DNA from: Pseudomonadota bacterium | GTDB lineage: Bacteria > Pseudomonadota > Gammaproteobacteria > Burkholderiales > Burkholderiaceae_C | Length of the DNA stretch: 37,543 nucleotides | Assembly (NCBI GenBank): GCA_023442945.1 | Contig: JAEZWW010000116.1 | Location: 1 to 37,543, forward strand | Reading direction: 5' to 3' | In this document: positions 1 through 8,087 of the stretch, piece by piece | How positions within the stretch are numbered: position 1 is the first letter of the stretch | Layout of the letters: each line of letters starts with the position of its first letter | Position numbers and translations under genes: made by a program | Notes under the pieces: model-generated | What the model was told of the DNA's origin: nothing | Seen by the model: the letters and a program-made list of their open reading frames with translations, nothing else | Database searches by the model: none

Positions 1-578
1 TTCAGAACGCCAGCAACATTGCGTTTGATCTGAGATACCCAGGCCAGCAGTACGACAAAGAGACTGGGCTGTACTACAACCACCACCGGGTCTACGATCC
101 TTATCTGACGGTGGGGTATATGGAGGCTGATCCGATTGGGCTCGAAGCTGGGTGGAATCGGTTTGGGTACACGTACGGAAACCCCCTTGGATATGCTGAC
201 CCGGATGGGCTATGGCCATTTGGGCCCGGGCGACCACAAGACGGTCAGCTAATCGGGCATGGAGGTGGTGGTGGTGGGCTAGTTGCACCAATTGGCGGCG
301 GCCGCGGCGGAGGGGCAGGAGCGAGCTCGGGGGCTGGCTCTGGTAACGCGGGTGCAGGAAGATTACCGCTTCCGATACCTATTGTCCCAGCCGTACCCAT
401 TGGAGAAAAAGAAAGAGCACTATGCGAAGCGGAGGCAGCTCAGAGAAAAAATGAGCGTGACGCGCTATGTTTTATAGCGAAGGCACGTGGTGGGCGTGGC
501 GCGCAAGCCAGATGCTTATCCGAATCCGATCGAATATATTGGGAAGACTTGCAGAAATGTAAGCAAATCTGTCCCTAA
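1..578 (+). CDS. Rhs/YD-repeat protein, C-terminal end only (runs in from the left edge)
   Basis: The reading frame is open from the window edge to the TAA at 576-578. Its first ~70 residues match the Rhs-associated core that closes the YD-repeat shell: a YPGQQYDKETGLYYN segment, a YDP motif, an EADPIGLEAG segment and a closing NPLGYADPDGL. In Rhs toxins this core is followed by a variable tip released inside the shell. Here the tip is about 121 residues: a Gly/Ala/Ser-rich linker, then a charged, probably helical end with five cysteines (two ALC, one ARC, then KC and IC near the end). I do not recognise a nuclease, deaminase or ADP-ribosyltransferase motif in it. From about 360 to 870 the DNA is visibly richer in A+T than the core genes, as expected of a displaced Rhs tip. 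The family call is sound; the toxic activity is unknown. Confidence 0.85.
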   Translation, partial: QNASNIAFDLRYPGQQYDKETGLYYNHHRVYDPYLTVGYMEADPIGLEAGWNRFGYTYGNPLGYADPDGLWPFGPGRPQDGQLIGHGGGGGGLVAPIGGGRGGGAGASSGAGSGNAGAGRLPLPIPIVPAVPIGEKERALCEAEAAQRKNERDALCFIAKARGGRGAQARCLSESDRIYWEDLQKCKQICP

Positions 579-596
579 CCTAGAGGAGCTTTCCGC

Positions 597-869
597 ATGA
601 CTGAAGTCAGGTCGGATCTCGTCATCCGATTGGATGAAGGCTGTGGCCGACTCATCTTCTTTCTCCGTTCTAAATCCTCCGCATCCGCAGCTACGGACGA
701 TCAGCCATCGTTCTACGTCGAGATATCGTTCGACGAACTATGTCAACGAGGGCCGGATGGCGCCGAGAAACTGGTCGGAGAAAGCGTGCTCGGTTTCTTC
801 GACACACTCACCGCGGGCCGCTTAGATCTGCCTCGCCATTACGTTAATGATTCTGATGAAGACACTTAG
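597..869 (+). CDS. Small acidic protein, candidate cognate immunity protein of the Rhs tip
   Basis: A 90-residue ORF starts 18 bases after the Rhs stop codon, with an AGGAGCT Shine-Dalgarno at 584-590 well placed for the ATG at 597. The product is acidic and ends in a DSDEDT tail. It has no signal peptide and no clear membrane segment, so it should be cytoplasmic. I recognise no domain. A small acidic ORF directly after an Rhs tip is the usual position of an immunity protein that neutralises the tip, and that position is the only basis for the function. Its base composition resembles the tip rather than the housekeeping genes. It could also be an unrelated small gene. Confidence 0.6.
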   Translation: MTEVRSDLVIRLDEGCGRLIFFLRSKSSASAATDDQPSFYVEISFDELCQRGPDGAEKLVGESVLGFFDTLTAGRLDLPRHYVNDSDEDT

Positions 870-1128
870 GTAGGTTCGTGGAGTTGAGCGCGGGGCATGG
901 CGTAGGCCGTCAGGTGCCGAAATTCGTCGGGATGCTCAAACGCGCCGCGCCTATCGTGCCCAAGCTCATTCTTCCTCGAGCCCTACCGGGAATCGTTCAT
1001 TGGCTCGCGCTTGGGTTAAGCACAGTGTTTGCCAAATTCGCAGTTGCGGATGTACCTGCGTAGTTGCGCGGCAGGCGCCATGGTATGTCTCGCATCTCTT
1101 GCTCTACCCGCTGGTTTACCTATCGCAG
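870..1128. other. Junction segment between the Rhs module and truncated serS, no convincing gene
   Basis: This stretch holds only a weak GTG-started 61-codon frame (878-1063) and overlapping short frames with no recognisable motif and no good ribosome-binding site. I saw no insertion-sequence ends or transposase remnant. It is probably debris at the rearrangement that joined the Rhs module to the 3' part of serS. The join lies near 1125-1130, just before the codons for ADLPIKLTAHTPCF. Confidence 0.4.
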
Positions 1129-1662
<534 letters not shown>

Positions 1663-1711
1663 GCAGGCTGCAAATTTCCGCGGATCGGCGCAAGCAGCAG
1701 CCCAAGCCTGC

Positions 1712-1717
1712 TAGAAT
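1712..1717 (+). promoter_or_regulatory. Possible -10 element for tRNA-Ser(CGA)
   Basis: A TAGAAT hexamer lies 22 bases before the mature tRNA 5' end, after the serS stop codon. A mirror-image TAGAAT lies the same kind of distance before tRNA-Ser(TGA), at 2136-2141 on the minus strand. I see no good -35 hexamer for either. Confidence 0.35.
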
Positions 1718-1739
1718 CCGCCTTTCGACACGAATTTGC

Positions 1740-1829
<90 letters not shown>

Positions 1830-1836
1830 AGACAAG

Positions 1837-1870
1837 AAAAGCCCACGGTCATTTGACGGTGGGCTTTTTT
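1837..1870 (+). terminator. Rho-independent terminator after tRNA-Ser(CGA)
   Basis: AAAGCCCAC pairs with GTGGGCTTT around an inner GTCA-TT-TGAC stem. The hairpin is followed by a run of six T and begins a few bases after the tRNA 3' end. Confidence 0.85.
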
Positions 1871-1926
1871 CTTGGGCGGTGCGCTGGTGCTGAAGTGGCG
1901 CGCAAGACGCTTGTAGCGTCGGGTCC

Positions 1927-1954
1927 GGGAGCGGGAGCGGGAGCGGGAGCGGGA
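1927..1954. repeat. Hexanucleotide tandem repeat (GGGAGC)4
   Basis: Four perfect GGGAGC units (1927-1950) plus a partial GGGA lie in the short gap between the two convergent tRNA-Ser transcription units. This may be a slippage-prone microsatellite. There is no sign that it is coding. Confidence 0.8.
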
Positions 1955-1992
1955 CGCACAGCGCAGGCACGTGGGGCCGCTGGTTTGAGCAC

Positions 1993-2017
1993 AAAAAACG
2001 GGCCGCGCGGGCCCGTT
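1993..2017 (-). terminator. Rho-independent terminator of tRNA-Ser(TGA)
   Basis: Read on the minus strand, AACGGGC and GCCCGTT form a GC-rich hairpin followed by a T-run (the A-run at 1993-1998 on the plus strand). It lies just beyond the 3' end of the minus-strand tRNA. Confidence 0.75.
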
Positions 2018-2032
2018 CTTCTTGCTGGTCTT

Positions 2033-2120
2033 TGGCGGAAGAGGTGAGATTCGAACTCACGGACCCTTGCGAGTCGCCGGTTTTCAAGACCGGTGCAATC
2101 GACCACTCTGCCACTCTTCC
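2033..2120 (-). tRNA. tRNA-Ser(TGA)
   Basis: On the minus strand the acceptor GGAAGAG pairs with CTCTTCC, with discriminator G and encoded CCA. The anticodon stem-loop CCGGTCTTGAAAACCGG gives anticodon TGA (reads UCA and UCG). A long variable arm is present; length 88 nt. It faces tRNA-Ser(CGA) tail to tail. Confidence 0.95.
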
Positions 2121-2174
2121 TTCGGTCAACCCGTAATTCTAGCTGGCGCGTTGCCTGTGCAAGAGCGGCGGGCC

Positions 2175-2210
2175 AAAAAGAAAGCCCGCTTGAACGAACA
2201 AGCGGGCTTT
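2175..2210 (-). terminator. Terminator of rpmB-rpmG
   Basis: AAAGCCCGCTTG and CAAGCGGGCTTT are perfect 12-base arms around a 6-nt loop (2181-2210). On the minus strand the hairpin is followed by a T-rich run (A-rich at 2175-2183 on plus). It lies 22 bases after the rpmG stop codon. Confidence 0.85.
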
Positions 2211-2231
2211 TCGGAGGTCGTCAGAACTGAA

Positions 2232-2402
2232 TTACTTCAGTTTGATTTCCTTGTATTCCACGTGCTTGCGGGCCTTGGGGTCGAACTTCATGATCGACAT
2301 CTTTTCAGGCATCGTCTTTTTGTTCTTGCTGGTCGTGTAGAAGTGACCGGTGCCGGCGGTCGATTCCAGCTTGATCTTTTCGCGTCCACCTTTGGTAGCC
2401 AT
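2232..2402 (-). CDS. rpmG: Large ribosomal subunit protein bL33
   Basis: The 56-residue product begins MATKGGREKIKLEST and contains the GTGHFYTTSKNK segment and a MSIMKFDPKARKHVEYKE end, the standard layout of bL33, a small protein near the E site of the 50S subunit. There are no CxxC zinc pairs, so this is the zinc-independent (C-) form. It lies 23 bases downstream of rpmB on the same strand, the usual rpmB-rpmG pair, and ends just before a strong terminator. It is shorter than 60 codons and easily missed. I chose the only ATG that gives the conserved MATKGGRE start. Confidence 0.95.
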   Translation of the reverse strand: MATKGGREKIKLESTAGTGHFYTTSKNKKTMPEKMSIMKFDPKARKHVEYKEIKLK

Positions 2403-2425
2403 GGTGCGTTCCTTTTCCTGTTAAA

Positions 2426-2659
2426 TCAGGCTTGGCCGCGGGCGCGCATGTCTGCGAGCACGGCGTCAATGCCATTCTTGTCGATCAGGCGCAGAGCAGC
2501 GCTCGACACGCGCAGGCGCACCCAGCGGTTTTCGCTCTCGACCCAGAAGCGACGGTATTGCAGGTTGGGGAGGAACCTGCGCTTGGTTTTGTTGTTGGCG
2601 TGAGAAACGTTGTTTCCCACCATCGGGCCTTTGCCCGTGACTTCGCACACGCGTGCCAT
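2426..2659 (-). CDS. rpmB: Large ribosomal subunit protein bL28
   Basis: The 77-residue product begins MARVCEVTGKGPMVGNNVSH and continues with KTKRRFLPNLQ and FWVESENRWVRLRVS, which are diagnostic of bL28, a 50S assembly protein. Its length matches proteobacterial L28. It is first in a two-gene unit with rpmG. A perfect TATAAT lies about 150 bases upstream on the minus strand, so the mRNA should have a leader of roughly 140 nt, with a 6-bp hairpin (GGCGCA / TGCGCC at 2773-2790) near its 5' end. Confidence 0.95.
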   Translation of the reverse strand: MARVCEVTGKGPMVGNNVSHANNKTKRRFLPNLQYRRFWVESENRWVRLRVSSAALRLIDKNGIDAVLADMRARGQA

Positions 2660-2809
2660 TCAATCACTCCGATCACTCGGTCCGGCTGGGCGCTGCAGAC
2701 TGCGTTGCAACTCGCCGGGACCTCACCTCGCCAGGAAACAGGGTGGCGGTAGCCCTTGGGTTAGCCATTCAAGGCGCAAAACGATGCGCCAATTTCGGCC
2801 AAGCCCGCG

Positions 2810-2815
2810 ATTATA
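2810..2815 (-). promoter_or_regulatory. -10 box TATAAT of the rpmB-rpmG promoter
   Basis: On the minus strand the context is CGCGCTATAATCGCGGGC, very like the TATAAT context before tRNA-Lys at 25968. No convincing TTGACA-like -35 is visible 16-18 bases upstream. The start site would be near 2803, giving a leader of about 140 nt before rpmB. Confidence 0.55.
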
Positions 2816-2840
2816 GCGCGCTTGGCCTTCCGCGGGTGGC

Positions 2841-3794
2841 TCAATCGGGTTGCTGCTCCAGGAAGCGCTGCGCGTCCAGCGCAGCCATGCAGCCGGTGCC
2901 GGCGCTGGTGATGGCCTGGCGGTACACATGGTCCTGCACGTCACCGGCGGCAAACACGCCAGGCACGCTGCTTTCGGTGGCAAAGCCCTGCAGGCCGCCG
3001 CGGGTCTTGATGTAGCCGTTTTCCATGGCCAGCTGGCCGGCAAAGACTTCTGAATTGGGCGAATGGCCGATCGCGATGAAGCAGCCTTGCAGCGCCAGGT
3101 CTTCGGTTTGGCCGCTGTCCACATGGCGAATGCGGATGCCGGTCACCCCGGTGTTGTCGCCCAGGACCTCGTCCAGCACGTGGAAAGTTTTGAGCTCGAT
3201 CTTGCCGGCAGCCATCTTTTCCATCAGTTTGTCGACCAGGATGGGCTCTGCACGGAAGCGGTCGCGGCGGTGCACCAGGATGACTTTGCGGGCGATGTTG
3301 GACAAGTACAACGCTTCTTCGACGGCGGTGTTGCCGCCACCCACCACGCAAACGTCCTGGTCGCGGTAGAAAAAGCCGTCACAAGTGGCGCAGGCCGACA
3401 CGCCGCGGCCCATGAAGGTCTCTTCAGATGGCAGGCCCAGGTATTTGGCCGAGGCACCTGTCGCGATGATCAGGCTGTCGCAGGTGTATTCGCCGTTGTC
3501 GCCAAACAACTTGAAGGGGCGCACCGAGAGGTCGGCCGAATGGATCTGGTCGAACACGATCTGCGTGTTGAAGCGCTCGGCGTGCTGCAAAAAGCGCTGC
3601 ATCAGCTCGGGGCCCTGCACGCCCATGGCGTCGGCCGGCCAGTTGTCGACCTCGGTCGTGGTCATCAGCTGGCCGCCTTGCGCCATGCCGGTGATCAGCA
3701 TGGGCTTCAGGTTGGCGCGGGCCGCGTAGACGGCGGCGGTATAGCCGGCGGGGCCAGAACCCAGAATAAGTACTTTGGCGTGTAGGGTAGTCAT
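2841..3794 (-). CDS. trxB: Thioredoxin reductase (NADPH, FAD)
   Basis: This 317-residue flavoprotein reduces thioredoxin with NADPH in the cytoplasm. The N-terminal FAD-binding motif GSGPAG is at about residues 12-17. The redox-active CATC motif (C135, C138) is set in the NADPH domain as in low-molecular-weight TrxB. The second dinucleotide motif GGGNTAVEE is at about 152-160, followed by HRRDRFRAE for NADPH phosphate binding. The C-terminal FAD motif is FAAGDVQD. Length and order match E. coli TrxB. Start ATG 3794 gives a normal N-terminus (MTTLHAKVLILGSGPAG). It is divergent from the Crp-type regulator, with about 155 bases between them. Confidence 0.97.
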   Translation of the reverse strand: MTTLHAKVLILGSGPAGYTAAVYAARANLKPMLITGMAQGGQLMTTTEVDNWPADAMGVQGPELMQRFLQHAERFNTQIVFDQIHSADLSVRPFKLFGDNGEYTCDSLIIATGASAKYLGLPSEETFMGRGVSACATCDGFFYRDQDVCVVGGGNTAVEEALYLSNIARKVILVHRRDRFRAEPILVDKLMEKMAAGKIELKTFHVLDEVLGDNTGVTGIRIRHVDSGQTEDLALQGCFIAIGHSPNSEVFAGQLAMENGYIKTRGGLQGFATESSVPGVFAAGDVQDHVYRQAITSAGTGCMAALDAQRFLEQQPD

Positions 3795-3836
3795 GAATAT
3801 CCGAAAGCGGGGGGAGGGCCAGGCAGTGCGCTACGA

Positions 3837-3864
3837 TTGCGGCATGAGAGCCTGTGTGTAATAT
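3837..3864 (+). promoter_or_regulatory. Possible sigma-70 promoter of the Crp/FNR-family regulator
   Basis: TTGCGG (3837-3842) and TAATAT (3859-3864) are separated by 16 bases in the trxB/regulator divergent gap. This puts the start near 3871, about 80 bases before the ATG. A TTCACATTGAT stretch follows the -10. I cannot tell whether it is a regulator site. Confidence 0.4.
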
Positions 3865-3949
3865 TTCACATTGATGGGGTATTCGGCCCAGGCGAACACG
3901 AAGGATTTTAAGGACACGGTCGAAGCGCCGCCGTCCGGAGGGATATGAA

Positions 3950-4624
3950 ATGACGATGCTGTCGAGCCTGGATCTGATTCGCCGGGTGCCCCTGTTTTCG
4001 ATGCTCACTGAGTCGCAGGCCAACGCCGTGGCAGATGCGGTCATCAAGCGGCGCTTCAAGCGCGGGGAAGTGATCGTGGAGCAGGGCAAGAAGTCGAACG
4101 CCTTGTTCATTCTTCTGAACGGACGTGCGCGCGTGGTCACCGCGGACAGCCGCGGCCGCGAAGTGATTCTGGCCACGCTGCAGCCGGGCGACCACATCGG
4201 CGAGATGAGCCTGATCGACAACGAGCCGCATTCGGCGACGGTGCGGGCGGAAGTCCAGACCGACGTGCTGATGCTCGGCCGCCTCGAATTTGCACGCTGC
4301 CTGCCGGAAAACTCCTCCATGGCCTACGCCGTCATGCGCGGGCTGGTGCAGCGCCTGCGCCACGCCGACCGCAAGATCGAATCGCTGGCGCTGATGGACG
4401 TGTACGGGCGTGTGGCGCGCGCGCTGCTGGAGTTCGCTGCCGAGGGGCCTGAGGGTGAATTGCTGATCCGCGAACGCATTTCGCGGCAGGACATCGCCAA
4501 GATGGTCGGCGCCTCGCGCGAGATGGTCAGCCGGGTCATGAAGGATCTGGAAGAGCGCGGTTTCATCGAGACGCAGGACAACGGCGCCATCGTCGTCAAG
4601 GAGCGCCTGAGCGCGCTGGGCTGA
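3950..4624 (+). CDS. Crp/FNR-family transcriptional regulator
   Basis: The product has 224 residues. Residues ~10-125 form a cyclic-nucleotide-binding-type beta-barrel (IRRVPLFSML, a KRGEVIVEQGKKSNALFILLNG stretch, a QPGDHIGEMSLIDNEPHSATVRA phosphate-cassette-like segment). A long dimerisation helix follows, then a C-terminal winged helix (ISRQDIAKMVGASREMVSRVMKDLEERGFIE). The phosphate cassette has GEMSLIDNEPHSATV where E. coli CRP has GELGLFEEGQERSA, so Arg-Ser-Ala is replaced by His-Ser-Ala and cAMP need not be the ligand. There are no N-terminal FNR cysteines, so no oxygen-labile cluster. The ATG at 3950 follows a GGAGGGAT ribosome-binding region; a nearer ATG at 3944 meets a stop at once. 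Targets are not deducible. Confidence 0.9.
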   Translation: MTMLSSLDLIRRVPLFSMLTESQANAVADAVIKRRFKRGEVIVEQGKKSNALFILLNGRARVVTADSRGREVILATLQPGDHIGEMSLIDNEPHSATVRAEVQTDVLMLGRLEFARCLPENSSMAYAVMRGLVQRLRHADRKIESLALMDVYGRVARALLEFAAEGPEGELLIRERISRQDIAKMVGASREMVSRVMKDLEERGFIETQDNGAIVVKERLSALG

Positions 4625-4727
4625 CGAATCGCGTGTGAATTCGGCGCCGCGCCCTGCGGTGCTTGCGCAGCCGCCGCTTCCGCAGACGCGGCCTGTGCGG
4701 TAAGCTACGAAAGTTGTAGTTGAACCC

Positions 4728-7076
4728 ATGGCTTACCCTCTCAATACCTTCAACGCCGACGCGGGCACGGACGTGCCGCGCGCCGGCATCGGCCGCTTCG
4801 CGCAAGAAGTGATTTTGGTCATCGGCCTGGCCGGCATCATCTTTCTGGTGATGGCCTTGTCGAGTTATTCGGCGCACGACGCCGCTTGGTCCACCTCCGG
4901 CGCTGGCGGCCCGCTGCGCAACTGGGCCGGCAAGCTCGGGGCCTGGCTGGCCGACCTGATGTACGTGCTGATGGGCTTCTCGGCCTGGTGGTGCGTGGCC
5001 GCAGCCGTCAGCGCCTGGTTGCGCGGCGTGCGCGCCTGGTTGCGCGGCAGCCGGCCGGCGCGCCGACCCTTGCGCGGCTGGGCCGCCGTGTGGGAACGCA
5101 TTCGTACCGCGCACTGGGTTTTCTGGATCGGCCTGGTCCTGGTGCTGCTGGCCAGCACGGGGCTGGAATGGACGCGCCTGTACCGCTGGGACGACGCGTT
5201 GCCGGGAACGGCCGGCGGCGTGCTGGGCTACCTGGGCGGTCCGCTGGCGATGAAGTGGCTGGGTTTCACCGGCTCGGCGCTGCTGGGCATTCTGACCCTG
5301 ATTTTTGGCGCGTCTCTGCTCTTCGGCTTCTCATGGACGCAGGTGGCCGAGCGCATTGGCGGCGCGTTGTATGCGTTGGTGGAATCGCGCCGCGAACGCC
5401 GCGAAATCGCACAGGACGTGGCCGCCGGCAAACAGGCCGCGCGTGAACGCGAAGAGGTGATCCACCACGAGCGCGAAGTGATTGAAGAGCAGCACCCCGC
5501 GCCGGTATTGATCGAGCCCACCGTGGTAACCGTGCCCAAAAGCGACCGCGTCGCCAAGGAAAAGCAGAAGCCCTTGTTCACCGAACTGCCGGACAGCAAC
5601 CTGCCGCAGGTCGACCTGCTGGACGGCGCGCCGGCGCACCAGGAAAGCGTCGCGCCCGAAACGCTGGAAATGACCAGCCGCCTGATCGAGAAAAAGCTCA
5701 AGGACTTCGGTGTCGACGTGCGCGTGGTGGCGGCTGCCCCCGGCCCAGTGATCACGCGTTACGAGATCGAGCCGGCCACGGGTGTCAAAGGCTCGCAGGT
5801 GGTCAACCTGGCCAAGGACTTGGCGCGCTCGCTGTCGCTGGTGTCGATCCGCGTTATCGAGACCATTCCGGGCAAAAACTACATGGCGCTGGAGTTGCCC
5901 AACGCCAAGCGCCAGACCATTCGTCTGTCGGAAATCCTGGGCTCGCAGGTCTACAACGACGCCAAGTCGCTGCTCACGGTCGGCCTGGGCAAGGACATCG
6001 TCGGCAAGCCCGTGGTGGCCGATCTGGCCAAGATGCCGCACGTGCTGGTGGCGGGCACCACCGGGTCGGGCAAGTCGGTGGGCATCAACGCGATGATTTT
6101 GTCGCTGCTGTACAAAGCCGAGCCCAAGGACGTGCGCGTGCTGATGATCGACCCCAAGATGCTGGAGATGTCGGTCTACGAAGGCATTCCGCACTTGCTG
6201 GCGCCCGTGGTCACCGACATGCGCCAGGCCGCCAACGGCCTGAACTGGTGCGTGGCCGAGATGGAACGCCGCTACAAGCTGATGAGCAAGGCCGGCGTGC
6301 GCAACCTGGCTGGCTTCAATCAGAAAATTGATGACGCCAAGGCGCGCGGCGAATTCATCTACAACCCCTTCAGCCTGACGCCGGATGACCCGGAGCCGCT
6401 GGAGCGCCTACCTTACGTCGTCGTCGTGATCGACGAGTTGGCCGACCTGATGATGGTGGTGGGCAAGAAGATCGAAGAGCTGATCGCCCGCCTGGCGCAA
6501 AAGGCGCGCGCGGCCGGCATCCACCTGATCCTGGCGACGCAGCGCCCGAGCGTCGACGTGATCACCGGCCTGATCAAGGCCAACATCCCGACGCGCATCG
6601 CCTTCCAGGTCAGCAGCAAGATCGACAGCCGCACCATCCTCGACCAGATGGGCGCGGAGGCGCTGCTGGGGATGGGCGACATGCTCTACATGCCCAGCGG
6701 CACGGGTTTTCCGCAGCGCGTGCACGGTGCCTTCGTCAGCGACGACGAAGTGCACCGCGTCGTTGAATACCTCAAGGCCCAGGGCGAGCCCAACTACATC
6801 GAAGGCGTGCTGGAAGGCGGCACCGTGGACGGTGAAGACGGCGAGGGCGGCTTTGGCGGCGAGGGCGGTGGCGAATCCGATCCGCTGTACGACAAGGCGG
6901 TGCAGATCGTGCTGTCCAACAACAAGGCCAGCATCTCGCTGGTGCAGCGCCACCTGTCGATCGGCTACAACAAGGCGGCCAACCTGCTGGATGCGATGGA
7001 AAAGGCCGGCCTAGTCAGCGCCATGAACGGGCGCGGTCAGCGCGAGATTCTGGCGCCGTCGCGCGGCACAGAATAA
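4728..7076 (+). CDS. ftsK: DNA translocase FtsK
   Basis: The 782-residue septal DNA pump clears and positions chromosome ends for XerCD recombination at dif. Four N-terminal membrane segments are visible at about residues 27-47, 72-98, 129-147 and 174-202. A charged linker of only ~100 residues follows (short compared with E. coli FtsK). Next come the alpha domain (~310-410), the RecA-like beta domain with Walker A GTTGSGKS at ~443-450 and Walker B VVVVIDELADL at ~560-570, and QRPSVDVITG. An acidic Gly-rich spacer leads to the gamma winged helix (SDPLYDKAVQIVL through REILAP, ~718-778), which reads KOPS sites. The gene starts about 100 bases after the Crp-type gene and is followed by lolA and rarA, a neighbourhood common in proteobacteria. 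Confidence 0.97.
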   Translation: MAYPLNTFNADAGTDVPRAGIGRFAQEVILVIGLAGIIFLVMALSSYSAHDAAWSTSGAGGPLRNWAGKLGAWLADLMYVLMGFSAWWCVAAAVSAWLRGVRAWLRGSRPARRPLRGWAAVWERIRTAHWVFWIGLVLVLLASTGLEWTRLYRWDDALPGTAGGVLGYLGGPLAMKWLGFTGSALLGILTLIFGASLLFGFSWTQVAERIGGALYALVESRRERREIAQDVAAGKQAAREREEVIHHEREVIEEQHPAPVLIEPTVVTVPKSDRVAKEKQKPLFTELPDSNLPQVDLLDGAPAHQESVAPETLEMTSRLIEKKLKDFGVDVRVVAAAPGPVITRYEIEPATGVKGSQVVNLAKDLARSLSLVSIRVIETIPGKNYMALELPNAKRQTIRLSEILGSQVYNDAKSLLTVGLGKDIVGKPVVADLAKMPHVLVAGTTGSGKSVGINAMILSLLYKAEPKDVRVLMIDPKMLEMSVYEGIPHLLAPVVTDMRQAANGLNWCVAEMERRYKLMSKAGVRNLAGFNQKIDDAKARGEFIYNPFSLTPDDPEPLERLPYVVVVIDELADLMMVVGKKIEELIARLAQKARAAGIHLILATQRPSVDVITGLIKANIPTRIAFQVSSKIDSRTILDQMGAEALLGMGDMLYMPSGTGFPQRVHGAFVSDDEVHRVVEYLKAQGEPNYIEGVLEGGTVDGEDGEGGFGGEGGGESDPLYDKAVQIVLSNNKASISLVQRHLSIGYNKAANLLDAMEKAGLVSAMNGRGQREILAPSRGTE

Positions 7077-7079
7077 GCG

Positions 7080-7140
7080 TTTTAGGCCGCTGGCCGGCAC
7101 CCAAATTGCGCGGGCAGCTCCTGAATTTGAAGCAAATCAA
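7080..7140 (+). repeat. Dispersed ~55-bp repeat, copy 1 (degenerate), ftsK-lolA gap
   Basis: Contains GGCCGCTGGCC, then AATTGCGCGGGCAGCTCCTGA, which line up with the family consensus parts GGCCTCTGGCC and AATCTGCGCGGACAGCTAT. It is the most diverged of the intergenic copies and lies directly after the ftsK stop codon. Confidence 0.6.
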
Positions 7141-7258
7141 GTGCAAGGCGCGCCGTCCGCCTCGTCGGAATTCCGGGCCGTATGTGTCGGGCGCGCAAGC
7201 CAGTGTTTCAATTCGTGGCTGGCCGAACCTTTGCGCCACACCTTCACTCCAACACACC

Positions 7259-7939
7259 ATGACATTGCACCGCACCCGCTCTACCGTGTTTCGCCACCGC
7301 CTGGCCGCTGCTGCGGTCGTGTTTGGGCTGGCCGCGCCCGCCGCCTGGGCGGGTGGCCTGGACAGCCTGGCGCAGTTCGTCAAGGACACGCGCAGTGGCA
7401 AGGCCAGCTTCACCCAGGTTGTGACCGCGCCCAGCAAAGACGGCCAACCCGGCCGCAGCAAGACGCAAAGCGGCACCTTCGAATTCCAGCGCCCGGGCAA
7501 ATTCCGCTTCACCTACGCCAAGCCGTTTGAGCAGACCATCGTGGCCGACGGCAAGACGCTCTGGCTGCACGACGTCGACCTGAACCAGGTCACTTCGCGC
7601 AAGCAGGAGCAGGTGCTGGGCAGCACGCCGGCCGCCATCGTCGCCGCCGCGCCCAACGTGACCGCGCTGGAAAAAGACTTCGCTCTGGCTGAAGAGCCGG
7701 AAAAGGACGGCCAGCAGTGGGTCAAGGCCACGCCCAAGTCGCGTGACGGTCAGCTGCAGACCATCCGCGTCGGTTTCAAGCCCGGCAGCAAAGGGCCCGA
7801 ACTGAGCACGCTCGATATCCTCGACAGCTTTGGCCAGCGCTCGGTCCTCACGTTCACGGGTTTTGAGGTGAACGCCGCCGTACCGGCCAGCCAGTTCGTC
7901 TTCACGCCGCCCAAGGGGGCGGATGTGCTGCGCAACTGA
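7259..7939 (+). CDS. lolA: Outer-membrane lipoprotein carrier protein LolA
   Basis: The 226-residue periplasmic chaperone carries lipoproteins from the LolCDE complex to LolB. The signal peptide is at residues 1-31 (basic MTLHRTRSTVFRHRL, hydrophobic AAAAVVFGLAAPA, cleavage after AWA). The mature part has LDSLAQFVKDTRSGKASFTQVV, the SGTFEFQRPGKFRFTYAKPFEQTIVADGK core and DLNQVTSR, all typical of LolA. The frame is open further upstream, but the ATG at 7259 is the start that places the signal peptide correctly. It sits between ftsK and rarA, the common order, with dispersed repeats in both flanking gaps. Confidence 0.95.
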   Translation: MTLHRTRSTVFRHRLAAAAVVFGLAAPAAWAGGLDSLAQFVKDTRSGKASFTQVVTAPSKDGQPGRSKTQSGTFEFQRPGKFRFTYAKPFEQTIVADGKTLWLHDVDLNQVTSRKQEQVLGSTPAAIVAAAPNVTALEKDFALAEEPEKDGQQWVKATPKSRDGQLQTIRVGFKPGSKGPELSTLDILDSFGQRSVLTFTGFEVNAAVPASQFVFTPPKGADVLRN

Positions 7940-7957
7940 CGGTCCAGCGATTCCGAT

Positions 7958-8019
7958 TTCAAGTCAAACCGGCCTCTGGCCCTAGAACAATCTGCGCTGG
8001 CAGCTATTAAATTCGTAGC
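7958..8019 (+). repeat. Dispersed ~55-bp repeat, copy 2, lolA-rarA gap
   Basis: Contains GGCCTCTGGCCCTAGA, AATCTGCGCTGGCAGCTAT and a TAAATTCGTAGC tail. It is a good match to the copies at 19011 and 24904. It lies between the lolA stop and the rarA start. Confidence 0.85.
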
Positions 8020-8087
8020 GATTGCGGGAGGCTGAGGCCGCGCTGTGCCGCGCGGACGTTACCCCGCGCAGCTTCATAGAATGGGCC

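Noticed and set aside
878..1063. 61-codon GTG-started ORF between the Rhs module and serS
   Set aside because: No motif, weak start context, and it sits in the rearranged junction. There is too little support to call a gene.
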